Counted from the first letter of the stretch, positions 1-9,224 are shown. The stretch is 64,000 bases of DNA from Erysipelotrichaceae bacterium (GCA_017419165.1 JAFOLW010000028.1:1-64000); one strand, 5' to 3'. Numbers and translations: made by a program. The notes: generated from the letters alone by a model not told the origin.

Positions 1-210
1 AAGGTAACGGCAATTGATGATGCGTTTCAGAACCGTATGACAGACACAGTTGAACACATAGTGAACGTCCAGAATCATTTCCACAAGAAGGCCATCGAGA
101 GAATACCTTTGCTTATGCTATCAGGGCAGAAAGCAGAGATTGCAAAGAAACTAAAAGAGAATAGGCTCTCTGAACTTATTGCTAGATATAGAAGATCCAA
201 TAAGACATGA
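1..210 (+). CDS. C-terminal end of an unrecognised protein (5' truncated by window edge)
   Basis: Frame 1 is open from the first base to a TGA at 208-210 and gives 69 residues, rich in Lys, Arg, Glu and Ile, that look helical. The last stretch (KLKENRLSELIARYRR) resembles an amphipathic helix. I do not recognise the family. It lies 13 bases upstream of the next gene in the same direction, so the two may be co-transcribed. The N-terminus is outside the window. Confidence 0.55.
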   Translation, partial: KVTAIDDAFQNRMTDTVEHIVNVQNHFHKKAIERIPLLMLSGQKAEIAKKLKENRLSELIARYRRSNKT

Positions 211-223
211 AAAGGTGAAAATA

Positions 224-577
224 ATGAATGAAATCAAAAAGGAATGGCTGATCGATCGAGCCGAGTCTATGCTCGCCGTGATCGAATCAGAAATAGCAGA
301 ACTTCAACAGAGAATTGAAAGACGGGAATCCGACATCCTGCAGATGGAAACTAAATTTCGGGAAGAAGAGGCTGACCGGTATATTGCTTTAATGGATCAG
401 GAAGAAAACGAAGAAGCAGCGCTAAAACATGTTGCGGATCTGAAGAAAGAACACGACAAGGACAAGAGCCTGGTTCTTGAAAGAACGCTTCTGGAACGTG
501 AGCAGCTGCATCTGATTGCGCTCAGACAGGACAGAGAGATCTACCTGTTCTATCTCAAGCAGAACGAAGGAGAGTAA
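224..577 (+). CDS. Small coiled-coil protein of unknown function
   Basis: A 117-residue protein, almost entirely charged and heptad-like (IAELQQRIERRESDILQMETK), indicating a long coiled coil with no membrane segment or catalytic motif. I place the start at the ATG at 224 because AAAAGGTGA sits about 6 bases upstream; an in-frame ATG at 179 would lie inside the preceding gene and has no ribosome binding site. The reading frame ends at 577, but another frame continues with coding-like sequence to 650 (see findings). No function can be assigned. Confidence 0.6.
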   Translation: MNEIKKEWLIDRAESMLAVIESEIAELQQRIERRESDILQMETKFREEEADRYIALMDQEENEEAALKHVADLKKEHDKDKSLVLERTLLEREQLHLIALRQDREIYLFYLKQNEGE

Positions 578-736
578 CAATGCCTTTGAACAGATCGATG
601 AAAAGATTGCCGAAAAGATTAAGCTGTTGTTGCTTGATTCAGTCAAATAAAAAAGATTGAAAAAGTGTAGATTTATGAACGCTCAAAAAGTATACGGTCC
701 GTACGTTCGGGAAAGCATCAGAACCGGTTTACAGAT

Positions 737-774
737 GTTCGCGATACGGGCAGAGTGTTTGCGAACGTTTTTTT
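737..774 (+). terminator. Rho-independent terminator
   Basis: GTTCGC at 737-742 pairs with GCGAAC at 761-766 and is followed by a run of T. It closes the upstream transcription unit. A second hairpin follows directly. Confidence 0.6.
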
Positions 775-779
775 ATTTG

Positions 780-827
780 ATCTGCCGGCCGATGGCGACC
801 GCTTGGGTTTCATAGGCAGATTTTTTG
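780..827 (+). terminator. Second hairpin with T-tract before addB
   Basis: ATCTGCC (780-786) pairs with GGCAGAT (815-821), followed by six T. The loop is long (28 bases), so it is weaker than the preceding terminator. It leaves addB dependent on its own promoter. Confidence 0.4.
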
Positions 828-840
828 ATGCAAATTCAAA

Positions 841-846
841 TATAAT
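841..846 (+). promoter_or_regulatory. -10 box of leaderless addB promoter
   Basis: A perfect TATAAT ends 8 bases before the addB ATG at 855. No Shine-Dalgarno sequence fits in the gap, so transcription probably starts at or next to the start codon. The same arrangement recurs at eight other genes in the window. Confidence 0.6.
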
Positions 847-854
847 GAAATCAA

Positions 855-3218
855 ATGATGAAGATCGCAAAAGATATATTGGATCATTCTTTGATCATCT
901 GTCCGGATGAGACGAAGGAAGATCTGCTGAAACAGATGTATGAAGAAAAACTTCTTTGCGATGTGAAGTTCATGTCTTTGAACGAATACCGTAAGAAGAA
1001 GTGTTTTGATCATGATGACAAGGCACTGCGTTATCTCAAGGATCATTACGGTCTGACTGTCAATAATGCCAGGGAAATATTGGAGGCGATGTCGTTCGTC
1101 GATGCGGATAAGACATACGGAATTGAGAAGCTCGACCGGCTGGTCTTTTACCGGAAGAAGCTGGAAGAAGAAGGACTTCTGATCTTTGATCCGCTTTTTG
1201 AAGGAACACTGAAGGACAGGAAGGTCTATGTCCTGGGTTACGGGAAACTTAACAAAGAAGATGAGCGTCTGATCAAGGGCGAAGTGATCGCTTATGAAAA
1301 GAAGGATAAGACGTATGAAGTCTATGAATATGATCAGATCGAGGAGGAAGTGACCGCCTTATATGAGCGGATACAGGATCTGATCTTCTCCAAGGGCGTC
1401 GATATCAACAAAATCTATGTGCTGGGTGCCAATGAGGATCATTTTTCTTTGTTCCGGCGTTTCAACGATGCGTATCCGTTCACAGTCGAAGTTTTGAAGA
1501 AAGACAGTTTATACGGGACTAAGGCGGGAAAGGATTTCCTGGAACAGATCATGACCTTGGATAAGAAGGAACTTTATGATCTTTTGAGTGAAAACGAGGA
1601 TGAAGTTTCGGGGAAGCTCATTTCATTGATCAACCGCTATCCGGAAGATGAGCTTGCGGATGTCAGAGACCTCATCGAAGAGGATCTGAAACATATGAAG
1701 ATCTCTGCGGGACTGCAGAAAGATCTGGTCCGCTGTGTCGGCCTGTATCACCGTTTCGAAGACGACGACCACGTCTTCCTCCTGGGTTTCAACGACGCTT
1801 TTCCTGTCATGAAGAAGGATACGGATTATCTTACGGATTCTTTGGCAAAGATCCTGGATCTGTCACTGACGGAAGAAAAGAATGCCCTGATCAGGGAGAA
1901 TGTTTCATCTTATCTTTCCGGCATCGAAGATCTGCATATCTCTTACAGCAGGAAGACGCCGTTCCGGCAGTATGAGATCTCTTCGTTATTGGAAAAAGAG
2001 GAATACATCCTAAAGAAAGAAGATGTCGTTTTCACATCCTATAAGACCGATCAGGCTTTGCTTTCATATTGCCTGGATGAGGTCTACCGTTACGGCACGC
2101 TCGATGAGCGGCTGAGTCCGTTATATAAGACCGTGGATCCGAAAGCGTACCGCAGCTATGACAACCGTTTTTCCGGTCTGCGCAAGAATCAGACCGACGG
2201 GATCGGCAAGGTCGTCCTTTCGTTCTCTTCGATGGATCTTTTCTATAAGTGTTCCTTTGCCTACTATCTGAAGAACATCTTGCGTATCGATTCTTATGAT
2301 GATACGTTCTATACCAAGACCGGGACTTTATGTCACGATGTGCTCAAGGATCTGTTCACGGAAAAGGATTTCGATCTTGAAACATCATGGAAAAAGAATC
2401 TGAAGAAACTGCAGGATACGGGAAAAGGCTTTGAAAGTGAAAAGGAATCGTATTTCTTAAGCAGGTTTAAGGAAGAATTGAAAAAGGATGTCGGGATACT
2501 GAAGATGCAGAAGTCTTATTCGCATCTGGATCGGACGATGTGTGAAAACGAATTCTTCGTATGGAATGATGAGAAGATCGGTTTCAAGGGTTATATCGAC
2601 AAGGTGATGTATAAGGAACTGGAAGATGAAGTCATCATCGATGTCATCGACTATAAGACGGGAAATACGGTTTCGATCAAAGAGAGTCTGATGGAATTCG
2701 GACTGTCGATGCAGCTGCCTTCCTATATGTATCTTTTAAAACATTCCGGGATCTTTGATAAGAAACTGTCCTATGGCGGTTTCTATCTTCAGCATCTGAT
2801 CAACAACGATCTCAAATACGATGAGAAGAGGAATGAAGAAGAGATCAAGGAAGAGTCCATGAAGCTGGAAGGCTATACGACGGATGATCCGGGCAGACTT
2901 TCTTATTGCGACGAGAGTTTTTATGACGGTACTTCGAAGATCATCAAAGGCCTGCGGTTAAAAAAGGACGGCGGTTTCGATGCCCGCTCCAGGGTCATTT
3001 CGGATCAGCGGATCGATGAATTGATCGACCTGACGGAAGAGAAGATCGCAGATGCGGGAAGGGCGATCCTGAACGGGGAATTTGCGATCGATCCCAAAGA
3101 GATCGACGGGAACAATGAGTCCTGCCGGTTCTGTCCGTATGCGGGGATCTGTTATAAGCGGTATCGCGATGTGAAGCACCTTTCGTCGGAAGCGGAACAG
3201 GAGGAAGAAGATGATTGA
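855..3218 (+). CDS. addB: ATP-dependent helicase/nuclease subunit B (AddB/RexB)
   Basis: 787-residue AddB, partner of AddA in the helicase-nuclease that resects double-strand breaks for RecA-dependent repair. The C-terminal half has the RecB-like PD-(D/E)XK nuclease: Asp582 in GYIDKVM, then Asp599 and Lys601 in VIDYKTG. Cys466 together with Cys757, Cys760 and Cys766 (CRFCPYAGIC) forms the family's four-cysteine iron-sulfur staple. The N-terminal helicase-like part is degenerate, as in AddB generally, and the protein is shorter than the roughly 1,150 residues of Bacillus AddB. The next codon after 855 is also ATG (858), so the start is uncertain by one residue. It overlaps addA by 8 bases. Confidence 0.9.
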   Translation: MMKIAKDILDHSLIICPDETKEDLLKQMYEEKLLCDVKFMSLNEYRKKKCFDHDDKALRYLKDHYGLTVNNAREILEAMSFVDADKTYGIEKLDRLVFYRKKLEEEGLLIFDPLFEGTLKDRKVYVLGYGKLNKEDERLIKGEVIAYEKKDKTYEVYEYDQIEEEVTALYERIQDLIFSKGVDINKIYVLGANEDHFSLFRRFNDAYPFTVEVLKKDSLYGTKAGKDFLEQIMTLDKKELYDLLSENEDEVSGKLISLINRYPEDELADVRDLIEEDLKHMKISAGLQKDLVRCVGLYHRFEDDDHVFLLGFNDAFPVMKKDTDYLTDSLAKILDLSLTEEKNALIRENVSSYLSGIEDLHISYSRKTPFRQYEISSLLEKEEYILKKEDVVFTSYKTDQALLSYCLDEVYRYGTLDERLSPLYKTVDPKAYRSYDNRFSGLRKNQTDGIGKVVLSFSSMDLFYKCSFAYYLKNILRIDSYDDTFYTKTGTLCHDVLKDLFTEKDFDLETSWKKNLKKLQDTGKGFESEKESYFLSRFKEELKKDVGILKMQKSYSHLDRTMCENEFFVWNDEKIGFKGYIDKVMYKELEDEVIIDVIDYKTGNTVSIKESLMEFGLSMQLPSYMYLLKHSGIFDKKLSYGGFYLQHLINNDLKYDEKRNEEEIKEESMKLEGYTTDDPGRLSYCDESFYDGTSKIIKGLRLKKDGGFDARSRVISDQRIDELIDLTEEKIADAGRAILNGEFAIDPKEIDGNNESCRFCPYAGICYKRYRDVKHLSSEAEQEEEDD

Positions 3219-6200
3219 GCGTTGGACGGATCAGCAGAAAGCGGCGATCGAACATTACGGTCATAATATCCTGGTCTCTGCCGGTGCCGGTTCGGGCAAG
3301 ACGGCCGTCCTGTCGGAGCGGGTCTATACCAATGTCGGAAAGCGCAAGATCGATATCGATCGGATGCTGGTGCTGACCTTCACCAATAAGGCGGCAGCCG
3401 AGATGAAGTCGAGGATCCTGAAGAAGATCCGGGAAGATGCCATGGGCTATTTCACGGCGGAAGAGAAGAAGCGACAGACCAACAAGATCGATTCTTCGTT
3501 CATCATGACTTTCGATGCCTATGCCATGTTTCTGGTGCAGAAATATCACCAGCTTTTGGGCATCGATAAGCAGATCGGCATCATCGATGCCAATATCCTG
3601 GCCAATGAAAAGGAAAGGCTTCTGGAAGAGCTGCTGGAAGAAGGATACGGAAACAAGGATGCCGGTCAGCTGGCGCTGACGGAACGTTTCTGCGTACGGG
3701 ACGATCAGCCGCTCAAAGATGCGGTGCTGAAGATCCTCGATAAGATCGATGCGATCCCGGATAAGGAGGCATATTTTGAAGACTATGAACGCCGTTTCTA
3801 TTCCGATGAGGCCATCGATTCCTATGTCCGGCGTTTTGAACTTTATCTTTTGAACAGGATCAAAGAGATCTCTTCACTGACCGATGAATTCTCTTACGGC
3901 GTGGAGAACGTCTCAGAGTATTTCTTCAATCTCGACGGACTGCTTCATGCAAGGGATCTTCATGAGATCTTTCAGGCTCTGAGCCTTTGCGAGATGAGTA
4001 AGAAGCGTCTGCCGAAGGGTTCGGAAGTTTCGGAAGTCAAGAAGCAGATCAATGCGGCGATCAAGGAACTCAAATCTCTCTGTAACAGGGACGAGGAACA
4101 GATCAAAGAGGAACTGCGCTCGACCAAAGATCAGGACTTAAGCTTGCTGAAACTGTGTGGCAGACTCGATGCGAAGCTTTCGGCGTTCAAAAAGAAGAAG
4201 GGGCTTTATTCCTTTTCCGATATCTTTCATATGGCCATCTCCCTGGTCAGAGACCATCCCGAGATCAGGAAGGAGATCGCGGAGGGCTTTGACGAGATCC
4301 TGATCGATGAGTACCAGGACACCAACGACCTGCAGGACGGCTTCATCTCTCTGATCGAGAGGGACAACGTCTATATGGTCGGTGACGTTAAGCAGTCCAT
4401 CTATCGTTTCCGCAACGCCAATCCGTCTCTGTTCATGAAAAAGTATGCGGAGTATTCCGCCAACGGAAAGGATGAGCTGATACGGCTCCCGCATAATTTC
4501 CGTTCGCGCAAAGAGATCCTGGACGATGTCGATGTCATCTTCGATCGGGTCATGGATCTTTCGGTCGGCGGTGCCGATTATAAGGGATCGCATCACATGG
4601 CTAACGGAAGGAATGAGGAAGCTTACGAAGGACAGGATCCCGAACTGGAGATCCTGACCTACGGATACGACAAAAAGGAAGCGCCGTTTGATGAATTCTC
4701 CAAACACGAAGCGGAAGCCTTCATCATGGCGAAGGACATTCTCGATAAGCTCGGAACTTTTTTGATCAAAGACGGGGACGAAGTCCGTCCCTGCGGATAT
4801 AAGGATTTCTGCGTCATCGTCGACCGCGGAAACAACTTCGACCTATACAAACAGGTCTTCACGTTTTTCGATATCCCCTGTGTGATCGAACGGGACGAGA
4901 AGATGTCGGATTCCGATCTGATCGTCGCTTTGAAGGCTGTCTTTGTTTTGCTGGAAAAGCTGGCGGATCAGAATTTCGATGCGGATTTCCGGCTGGCTTT
5001 CCTGTCCCTGGCCAGGAGTTTTCTAAGCGATCTGAAAGACGATGCGATCTATGATGTCGTGAAGAAGGATGCGTACTTACGGACTTCGATCCTGGAAAAG
5101 CTGACGCCGGTCGCCGGACGTCTGGAGGGCCTGTCGGTCTCCATGGTCCTGGACGAGGTGATCGAAGCGTTCGATGTCTATGACCGGATACAGCGGATCG
5201 GTGATGTGAGAGACAACTACATCAAGATCGAATATCTCTATCAGCTCGCATCTTCCATGAATGAGAGCGGTTATGACATCCATGCCTTCAACGAATATCT
5301 CGATTCTCTGTTTGCGGATGAAAACAAGGACATCACCTACGGCATCGACCAGGAAGGTCTTGATGCCGTGAAGATCATCAACATCCACAAGTCCAAGGGA
5401 CTGCAGTACAAGATCTGTTACTTCCCGGCACTGGATGTGGATTTCAATCTGTCCGATGTCAATGACCGTTTCCTGTTCACGATGCAGGACGGGATCATCT
5501 CCCCGGTCTATGTCAAAGGCAGAGGACTGAAGGATTCTCTGCGCAAGAAGCTTTTTACGCAGGAATACTACCGTCAGGAGATCGGCGAGAAGATGCGTCT
5601 TCTTTACGTTGCCCTGACCAGGACCGAAGAGAAGATGGTCATGATCGCTCCGCTCAGCGATGAGACTGAAGACGGCAAGATCATCAGTGAAGAAAAGCGG
5701 ATCGCTTACCGCAATTTCAATGCCCTGTTAAGTTCGATCTACCGCGATCTTGAGGAACACGGTTTCCTGCATCCTCTGGATCTGACGTCTTATTCCTTCA
5801 GCAAGGACTACCGCAGTCTGAAAAACAAGGACATCCGCTCTTTGATCGACGCGGATGCCAAGCCTTATGAGATCCGTTCCTATGAAAAGATCCTTCCGAA
5901 AAAAGTCGAACGTTCTTCTTTCTCCAAGAAAGCGAAGCTGATCGATGCGGACATGATCCGGCGCATGGAACTGGGCACAAAACTGCACTATGATCTTGAG
6001 ACTCTGGATCTCAAAGATCCCGATCTCTCCGGGATCGAGAAAGGTCATGTGAAGTTCATTCAGGCGTTCCTAGATTCCGGCATCATGAAGGACCGCATGT
6101 CGGGCAAGGCTTACAAGGAATTTGAATTCCTTTATGAAGAAGACGATGAGGTGAAACACGGCTTCATCGACCTGCTGATGGAATACGAAGACCGTTTCGA

Positions 6201-6351
6201 CATCATCGACTACAAGACGAAAAACATCGATGACGAACATTATGACGAACAGTTGAACGGATATCGGCGTTATATTCAAAGCATTTCCGATAAAAAAGTG
6301 AATTGTTATCTCTACAGTATCGTCGATTCGACGTATCGGGAAGTAAAATAG
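3211..6351 (+). CDS. addA: ATP-dependent helicase/nuclease subunit A (AddA/RexA)
   Basis: 1046-residue UvrD-type superfamily 1 helicase with a C-terminal nuclease. Motif I is SAGAGSGKT at residues 23-31, motif II is DEYQDT at about 366-371, motif III is VGDVKQSIYRFR, motif V is IINIHKSKGLQY and motif VI is LLYVALTRTEEK. The C-terminal nuclease shows GFIDLL near 985 and IIDYKTK near 1000. It is somewhat shorter than Bacillus AddA (about 1,230 residues). The overlap with addB indicates translational coupling, and together they form a complete AddAB enzyme. Confidence 0.93.
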   Translation: MIERWTDQQKAAIEHYGHNILVSAGAGSGKTAVLSERVYTNVGKRKIDIDRMLVLTFTNKAAAEMKSRILKKIREDAMGYFTAEEKKRQTNKIDSSFIMTFDAYAMFLVQKYHQLLGIDKQIGIIDANILANEKERLLEELLEEGYGNKDAGQLALTERFCVRDDQPLKDAVLKILDKIDAIPDKEAYFEDYERRFYSDEAIDSYVRRFELYLLNRIKEISSLTDEFSYGVENVSEYFFNLDGLLHARDLHEIFQALSLCEMSKKRLPKGSEVSEVKKQINAAIKELKSLCNRDEEQIKEELRSTKDQDLSLLKLCGRLDAKLSAFKKKKGLYSFSDIFHMAISLVRDHPEIRKEIAEGFDEILIDEYQDTNDLQDGFISLIERDNVYMVGDVKQSIYRFRNANPSLFMKKYAEYSANGKDELIRLPHNFRSRKEILDDVDVIFDRVMDLSVGGADYKGSHHMANGRNEEAYEGQDPELEILTYGYDKKEAPFDEFSKHEAEAFIMAKDILDKLGTFLIKDGDEVRPCGYKDFCVIVDRGNNFDLYKQVFTFFDIPCVIERDEKMSDSDLIVALKAVFVLLEKLADQNFDADFRLAFLSLARSFLSDLKDDAIYDVVKKDAYLRTSILEKLTPVAGRLEGLSVSMVLDEVIEAFDVYDRIQRIGDVRDNYIKIEYLYQLASSMNESGYDIHAFNEYLDSLFADENKDITYGIDQEGLDAVKIINIHKSKGLQYKICYFPALDVDFNLSDVNDRFLFTMQDGIISPVYVKGRGLKDSLRKKLFTQEYYRQEIGEKMRLLYVALTRTEEKMVMIAPLSDETEDGKIISEEKRIAYRNFNALLSSIYRDLEEHGFLHPLDLTSYSFSKDYRSLKNKDIRSLIDADAKPYEIRSYEKILPKKVERSSFSKKAKLIDADMIRRMELGTKLHYDLETLDLKDPDLSGIEKGHVKFIQAFLDSGIMKDRMSGKAYKEFEFLYEEDDEVKHGFIDLLMEYEDRFDIIDYKTKNIDDEHYDEQLNGYRRYIQSISDKKVNCYLYSIVDSTYREVK

Positions 6352-6357
6352 AAGTAT

Positions 6358-7077
6358 ATGATCTACATCATGTCGGACATCCATGGCCAGTATCCCCGAT
6401 ACAAGGCCATGCTGGAAAAGATCGATCTCAAGGATGAGGACAAGCTCTATGTTTTGGGTGATGCCATCGACCGCGGTCCCGGGTCCATCGAGATCCTTTT
6501 CGATATCATGGAGCGGAAAAACTGCGAACTGTTTTTAGGCAACCACGAACACATGATGCTGACGTATCTGGAAGGAAGCGACCGGCAGTCCTGGTTCTTC
6601 GGCGTCAACGGCGGCAAGGTCACCTTTGAACGGCTGATGGCCCTGGATAAGGAAAGCAGGGACAGGATCATTGATTATCTGCTCGATCAAACGACGATCA
6701 AAAAAGATCTCCTCTTCCCTGAGCGAAGGATCGTCTTGTCGCATACCAGCGCCCTGAACGACGGGATCGACATGTATACCCGGGACTTCAAGGATCATCT
6801 GATGTATGTGCAGGACATCGTCTGGGACATGTCGGCCAATAACATCGCTTCGATCAAACATTTCCCCAAGACGGAGAAAAAGGCCTTCTTCATCTCGGGA
6901 CATGTCATCACAAGAAGACTGCACGACAGCGACGAGATCTACTTCGAAGAGTATGACAACAACTATACCTGGATCGATATCGACTGCGGCTGTGCCATGG
7001 GCAGCGAGTATGGCAATCTCGCCTGCCTGAAGGTCTCGGACGAAGGAGAGATCCTCGAAGTCTTATATGCGCATTAA
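6358..7077 (+). CDS. Metallophosphoesterase (PPP-type phosphatase)
   Basis: 239-residue calcineurin-like phosphoesterase. The metal-binding signatures are in order: MSDIHGQ at the N-terminus, GDAIDRGPG, LGNHEHM, and later His residues in VLSHTS and FISGHV. This set is typical of bacterial PPP-type serine/threonine or diadenosine tetraphosphate phosphatases. The substrate is not evident. It begins 6 bases after addA with no clear ribosome binding site, so it is probably translated from the addAB message. Confidence 0.85.
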   Translation: MIYIMSDIHGQYPRYKAMLEKIDLKDEDKLYVLGDAIDRGPGSIEILFDIMERKNCELFLGNHEHMMLTYLEGSDRQSWFFGVNGGKVTFERLMALDKESRDRIIDYLLDQTTIKKDLLFPERRIVLSHTSALNDGIDMYTRDFKDHLMYVQDIVWDMSANNIASIKHFPKTEKKAFFISGHVITRRLHDSDEIYFEEYDNNYTWIDIDCGCAMGSEYGNLACLKVSDEGEILEVLYAH

Positions 7078-7129
7078 AAAAGACCGGTTTACGAAGATCT
7101 GGAGATCTTATTGGACCGGTCTTTTCTTT
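7078..7129. terminator. Bidirectional terminator between convergent genes
   Basis: AAAAGACCGGT at 7078-7088 pairs with ACCGGTCTTTT at 7115-7125. A and T tracts flank both sides, so it can serve the phosphoesterase gene on one strand and the BtpA-family gene on the other. Confidence 0.85.
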
Positions 7130-7131
7130 GT

Positions 7132-7971
7132 TTACAGTGTTTTTCTGTATTCTCTGACGACATCCATGAATTCCTTGACCCTGTTGTAGTCGACAGGGTT
7201 TTCGAATTTGCCGTCGAACTTGAAGGTGGTCGCACAGACCGCGCCGTCGGATGCGGACAGTTGCCGTACGATGTTGTCCTTGTTACAGCCGGTGTTGCAG
7301 AAGATCGGCGTGCGGCTGACAGCGTTCTTAACCTTGGTCAGTACCTGGGTGTCGGTCTCGGCACCTGCGGTCAGGCCCGAGACGCAGATGGCGTCGGGCT
7401 TGCAGTTGAACTCGGTCGTCTTGGCGATCGCGGCGATGTCCCGCTCGGCGATGTAAACGGCAGCTTCCGGAACGATGTTGTATAACATCCGGATGTCATC
7501 GGCACCGATGCGGTGACGGTGTCTGGCCGTTGCGCCGGAATTGGTGTTCCAGATGCCGAAGTCGGAGGCATAGACACCCGAGATGATCTCTCTGATGAAC
7601 TTGCCGCCGGTGGCTTTGGCTACATCGAGCGAGGAGACCGGATCCCAGAGGCAGTTGATGCCGAAGGGGATATGAACATCTTCCGTGACACGGCCGACGA
7701 CATAGGCCATGGCGGCCAGCGTGATCGGCTCCATCTTGGTCAGATAAGGCAGGGAGTATTCGTTGGAGAACATGATGCCGTCGACGCCGCCTCTCTGCAG
7801 AGCATCGACGTCCGCTTTTGCGCGTTCCACGATCGCTTCCAGTCCTTTTTCCTCATCGTAATAAGGATCGCCCGGCAAAGGAAGCAGGTGACACATCGCA
7901 ATGATCGGTTTTTTCACATGGAAGAGGTCTTGAAGCCAGTTGCCGTTATCGGCAAAGAAATCTAAAGCCAT
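7132..7971 (-). CDS. BtpA/SgcQ family TIM-barrel protein
   Basis: 279-residue protein of the BtpA/SgcQ family, often found near sugar PTS genes; its enzymatic activity is not established. Family features include the N-terminal IIAMCHLLPLPGDP, GVDGIMFSNEYSLPY, PFGINCLWDP, and a C-terminal phosphate-binding-like SDGAVCATTFK. I choose the ATG at 7971 because GGAGGAATCC precedes it directly; an upstream in-frame ATG at 8001 contains that ribosome binding site and is unlikely. It is a single-gene unit whose upstream region carries the 20-bp repeats at 8042-8106. Confidence 0.85.
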   Translation of the reverse strand: MALDFFADNGNWLQDLFHVKKPIIAMCHLLPLPGDPYYDEEKGLEAIVERAKADVDALQRGGVDGIMFSNEYSLPYLTKMEPITLAAMAYVVGRVTEDVHIPFGINCLWDPVSSLDVAKATGGKFIREIISGVYASDFGIWNTNSGATARHRHRIGADDIRMLYNIVPEAAVYIAERDIAAIAKTTEFNCKPDAICVSGLTAGAETDTQVLTKVKNAVSRTPIFCNTGCNKDNIVRQLSASDGAVCATTFKFDGKFENPVDYNRVKEFMDVVREYRKTL

Positions 7972-8041
7972 TATGGATTCCTCCTTTTTTCCTGATTTCA
8001 TGATAATATATCCCGATTTTCCCGGACAACTTCTTTGATAT

Positions 8042-8106
8042 AACCGAACATATAAGCCATAAAACGGACATAAATCATATAAACGGCATATAAAAGTAGA
8101 AAACGG
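8042..8106. repeat. Four phased direct repeats (possible operator)
   Basis: Four copies of a unit close to AAACGGACATATAA start at 8042 (AACCGAACATATAA), 8062 (AACGGACATAAAT), 8081 (AAACGGCATATAAA) and 8101 (AAACGG, truncated). Spacing is 20, 19 and 20 bases, about two helical turns, so all copies face the same side of the DNA. They lie between the divergent BtpA-family gene and the small membrane protein gene. Binding-site function is inferred. Confidence 0.5.
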
Positions 8107-8166
8107 TCCTTATCTATGGAGTTTATGAAGCTTCGATCATGTAATTGAAAACAGAGGTAATTTTTT

Positions 8167-8412
8167 ATGCTGAGACATTATTCTTTCAAGCAGAAAGCGA
8201 GAATGATCATCAATCTGTGTTTCTATATCCTGTTTCTGATCATGGTCATCTATGCCGCCGTCAACAACAAAGGCGACATCGCTTCCATCCTGTTCGTCGT
8301 TCTCGGGATCGATTATCTGATCACTGATATCGAAGCCGATAAGGATGTGATCGACCATATTGCCAGGCACAATAAGATCTCTGTCATCAAGGAAGAACCG
8401 TTACAAAGGTAA
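8167..8412 (+). CDS. Small two-helix membrane protein
   Basis: 81 residues: a short basic N-terminus, a hydrophobic helix at about 13-32 (INLCFYILFLIMVIYAAV), a short polar turn, a second helix at about 38-52, and a charged cytoplasmic tail. I do not recognise a family. AGAGG lies 9 bases upstream of the ATG. A terminator follows directly, so it forms its own unit. Confidence 0.6.
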   Translation: MLRHYSFKQKARMIINLCFYILFLIMVIYAAVNNKGDIASILFVVLGIDYLITDIEADKDVIDHIARHNKISVIKEEPLQR

Positions 8413-8416
8413 AGAA

Positions 8417-8446
8417 AGGCTGTCATGTAAGGCAGCCTGTTTTATT
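8417..8446. terminator. Terminator hairpin
   Basis: AGGCTG (8417-8422) pairs with CAGCCT (8433-8438), followed by GTTTTATTT. It sits between convergent genes. Confidence 0.6.
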
Positions 8447-9224
8447 TGATGAAGGGTTCCGTGATGTAATCCAGATGCAGGTCCTCAAGTTCCTTGAGTC
8501 CTTCATCGATGAACTTCGTCTGCAGCAGATCGTCCGGCGAATGGGCGTCGATGCCGACGACCGCTTTGATATCGTATCGAGCGAGAATGGTCCAGAAGTT
8601 TTTGTTCGGGTACCAGTAGGCATCGCCGTCAGGGAAGGCTTTTTTGCCTTTCATGACGCCGCGGATGTTGACTTCGACCGGCAGACGGTTTCTTTCACAG
8701 GCCTCGCCGATCATATGGGCGGCTTTTTCGCAAGCCGGAGAGAAGACGCTCTGATGGTTCATGAAGACGTCCGGGTGGCACAGATAGGTATAGATGCCGG
8801 TATCCGCCGCTTCGCAGACGGCTTTCGCATAGCCGAGGATCTCTTCGTCGGTGTTTTCTTTGAAGTAGTTGACGCCGATCCCGGCCGGATGGGAATAGTG
8901 CTGTCCCAGCAGCATGTAGTCCAGACGGCTCAGCAGCTGTTTCCGTTCTTCCAGACAGTAGGGATAGTATTCGCTTTCCAGCCCGATCTTGATCTCTATC
9001 CGGTCTTTGTATCTCTCTTTCAGAGAGGCGATCGAAGAAAGATAATCCTCAAAGTATTCGATGTCCATGTGGGAACGTTTGAGCGGATAGTCTCTGTAAG
9101 GCGCATGATCGGAAAAACCAAGGACCTTATAGCCGGCCTCGATGGCGGCCAGGACATATTCTTCGTCACTGCCGGAGGCATGACCGCAGCGTTTCGTATG
9201 AGTGTGATAGTTATATGGAAACAT
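8442..9224 (-). CDS. PHP-family histidinol-phosphatase-like hydrolase
   Basis: 260-residue PHP phosphoesterase. Metal ligands are visible in order: YHTHTKRCGHA at residues 5-15, FSDHAPY, LESEYYP, CHPDVF and the terminal GIDAHSP. The layout matches the HisK/YtvP class of histidinol-phosphatases, but no histidine genes are nearby, so a different phosphorylated metabolite is equally possible. AGAAGGG lies 4 bases before the ATG on the minus strand. Confidence 0.83.
   Translation of the reverse strand: MFPYNYHTHTKRCGHASGSDEEYVLAAIEAGYKVLGFSDHAPYRDYPLKRSHMDIEYFEDYLSSIASLKERYKDRIEIKIGLESEYYPYCLEERKQLLSRLDYMLLGQHYSHPAGIGVNYFKENTDEEILGYAKAVCEAADTGIYTYLCHPDVFMNHQSVFSPACEKAAHMIGEACERNRLPVEVNIRGVMKGKKAFPDGDAYWYPNKNFWTILARYDIKAVVGIDAHSPDDLLQTKFIDEGLKELEDLHLDYITEPFIK

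Noticed and set aside
7111-7965. Long plus-strand frames opposite the BtpA-family gene
   Set aside because: They are antisense shadows: no ribosome binding site, and the opposite frame gives a clear family match.
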